Below the pieces are notes generated by a model. That model was not told the origin of the DNA and did no database searches. It saw only the letters and a list, made by a program, of their open reading frames with translations. Of a DNA stretch of 7,098 nt, positions 6,833 through 7,098 are shown piece after piece (the stretch's first letter is position 1; each line of letters opens with the position of its first letter). Position numbers and translations under genes: made by a program. The DNA comes from Flavobacteriaceae bacterium (lineage in GTDB: Bacteria > Bacteroidota > Bacteroidia > Flavobacteriales > Flavobacteriaceae), in assembly GCA_023301205.1 (NCBI GenBank), contig JALZVC010000042.1:1-7098 (forward strand), written 5' to 3'.

Positions 6833-7098
6833 ATGCCAAACATTCTAGGAATTGCTGCTTATTACCACGATGCTGCCGCTGCTATTACCGTAGATGGGGT
6901 GATTATTGCCGCGGTACAAGAAGAACGATTTACTAGAATAAAACACACACCAGATTTTCCTGCACAGGCTATTAAGTATTGTTTAGAAGAAGCTGGTCTA
7001 ACTATAGACCAACTAGATGCTGTTGTTTTTTATGACAAACCACTTCTTACATTTGAGCGTTTATTACAAACTTATTATGCTTTTGCGCCAAAAGGAAT
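6833..7098 (+). CDS. NodU/CmcH-type carbamoyltransferase, N-terminal part (3' end outside window)
   Basis: The ATG at 6833 opens a frame that runs off the window edge after 88 complete codons. The visible part is the start of the ASKHA/Kae1-like domain of the carbamoyltransferase family: ILGIAAYYHDAAAAI (4-18) with His12-Asp13, DGVIIAAVQEERFTRIKH (21-38), FPAQAIKYCLEEAGL (42-56), and FYDKPLLTFERLL (67-79). Family members such as NodU, CmcH and TobZ transfer a carbamoyl group from carbamoyl phosphate, through a carbamoyl-adenylate, to a hydroxyl group on a sugar or antibiotic; the full protein is usually 550-600 residues. Next to a flippase and glycosyltransferases, the acceptor is probably a sugar of the surface glycan, but a separate product is possible. 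It lies 102 bases after the flippase gene in the same direction. Confidence 0.9.
   Translation, partial: MPNILGIAAYYHDAAAAITVDGVIIAAVQEERFTRIKHTPDFPAQAIKYCLEEAGLTIDQLDAVVFYDKPLLTFERLLQTYYAFAPKG

Overview
The window looks like an AT-rich genome segment from the Bacteroidota, most likely a marine-type member of the Flavobacteriaceae. This rests on low GC, a lack of clear Shine-Dalgarno sequences before the starts, two matches to the Bacteroidota -7 promoter element TAnnTTTG, and protein families typical of flavobacterial surface-glycan regions. The genus cannot be fixed from the sequence alone.

Layout: (1) Positions 1-2206, plus strand. The 3' part of a polytopic membrane protein gene overlaps by 20 bases the gene for a 387-residue predicted lipoprotein that carries one CXXCH haem-c motif and a histidine cluster. 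Neither product matches a family I can name with confidence. (2) Positions 2207-2258 form a short convergent gap. (3) Positions 2259-4682, minus strand, hold a two-gene operon: a GT87-like (DUF2029) membrane glycosyltransferase followed, two codons after its stop and in the same frame, by a GTG-started sulfotransferase-like protein of the NKWYS / capsular polysaccharide type. (4) Positions 4683-4790 are a divergent intergenic region with a plausible -7 element for each direction. (5) Positions 4791-7098, plus strand, hold a family 2 glycosyltransferase, a Wzx-like flippase starting two bases after it, a 102-base gap, and the first 88 codons of a NodU/CmcH-type carbamoyltransferase cut by the window edge.

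Together the right two thirds read as part of a surface polysaccharide or glycolipid locus. The GT2 enzyme would transfer a sugar on the cytoplasmic face, the flippase would move a lipid-linked glycan across the inner membrane, and the GT87-like enzyme would add sugar on the periplasmic side from a polyprenyl-phosphate donor. The sulfotransferase-like and carbamoyltransferase proteins could decorate the glycan or its precursors. The link between the genes is inferred from family identity and position. The haem-motif lipoprotein is the least explained item. I found no RNA genes, mobile elements, CRISPR arrays or long repeats.
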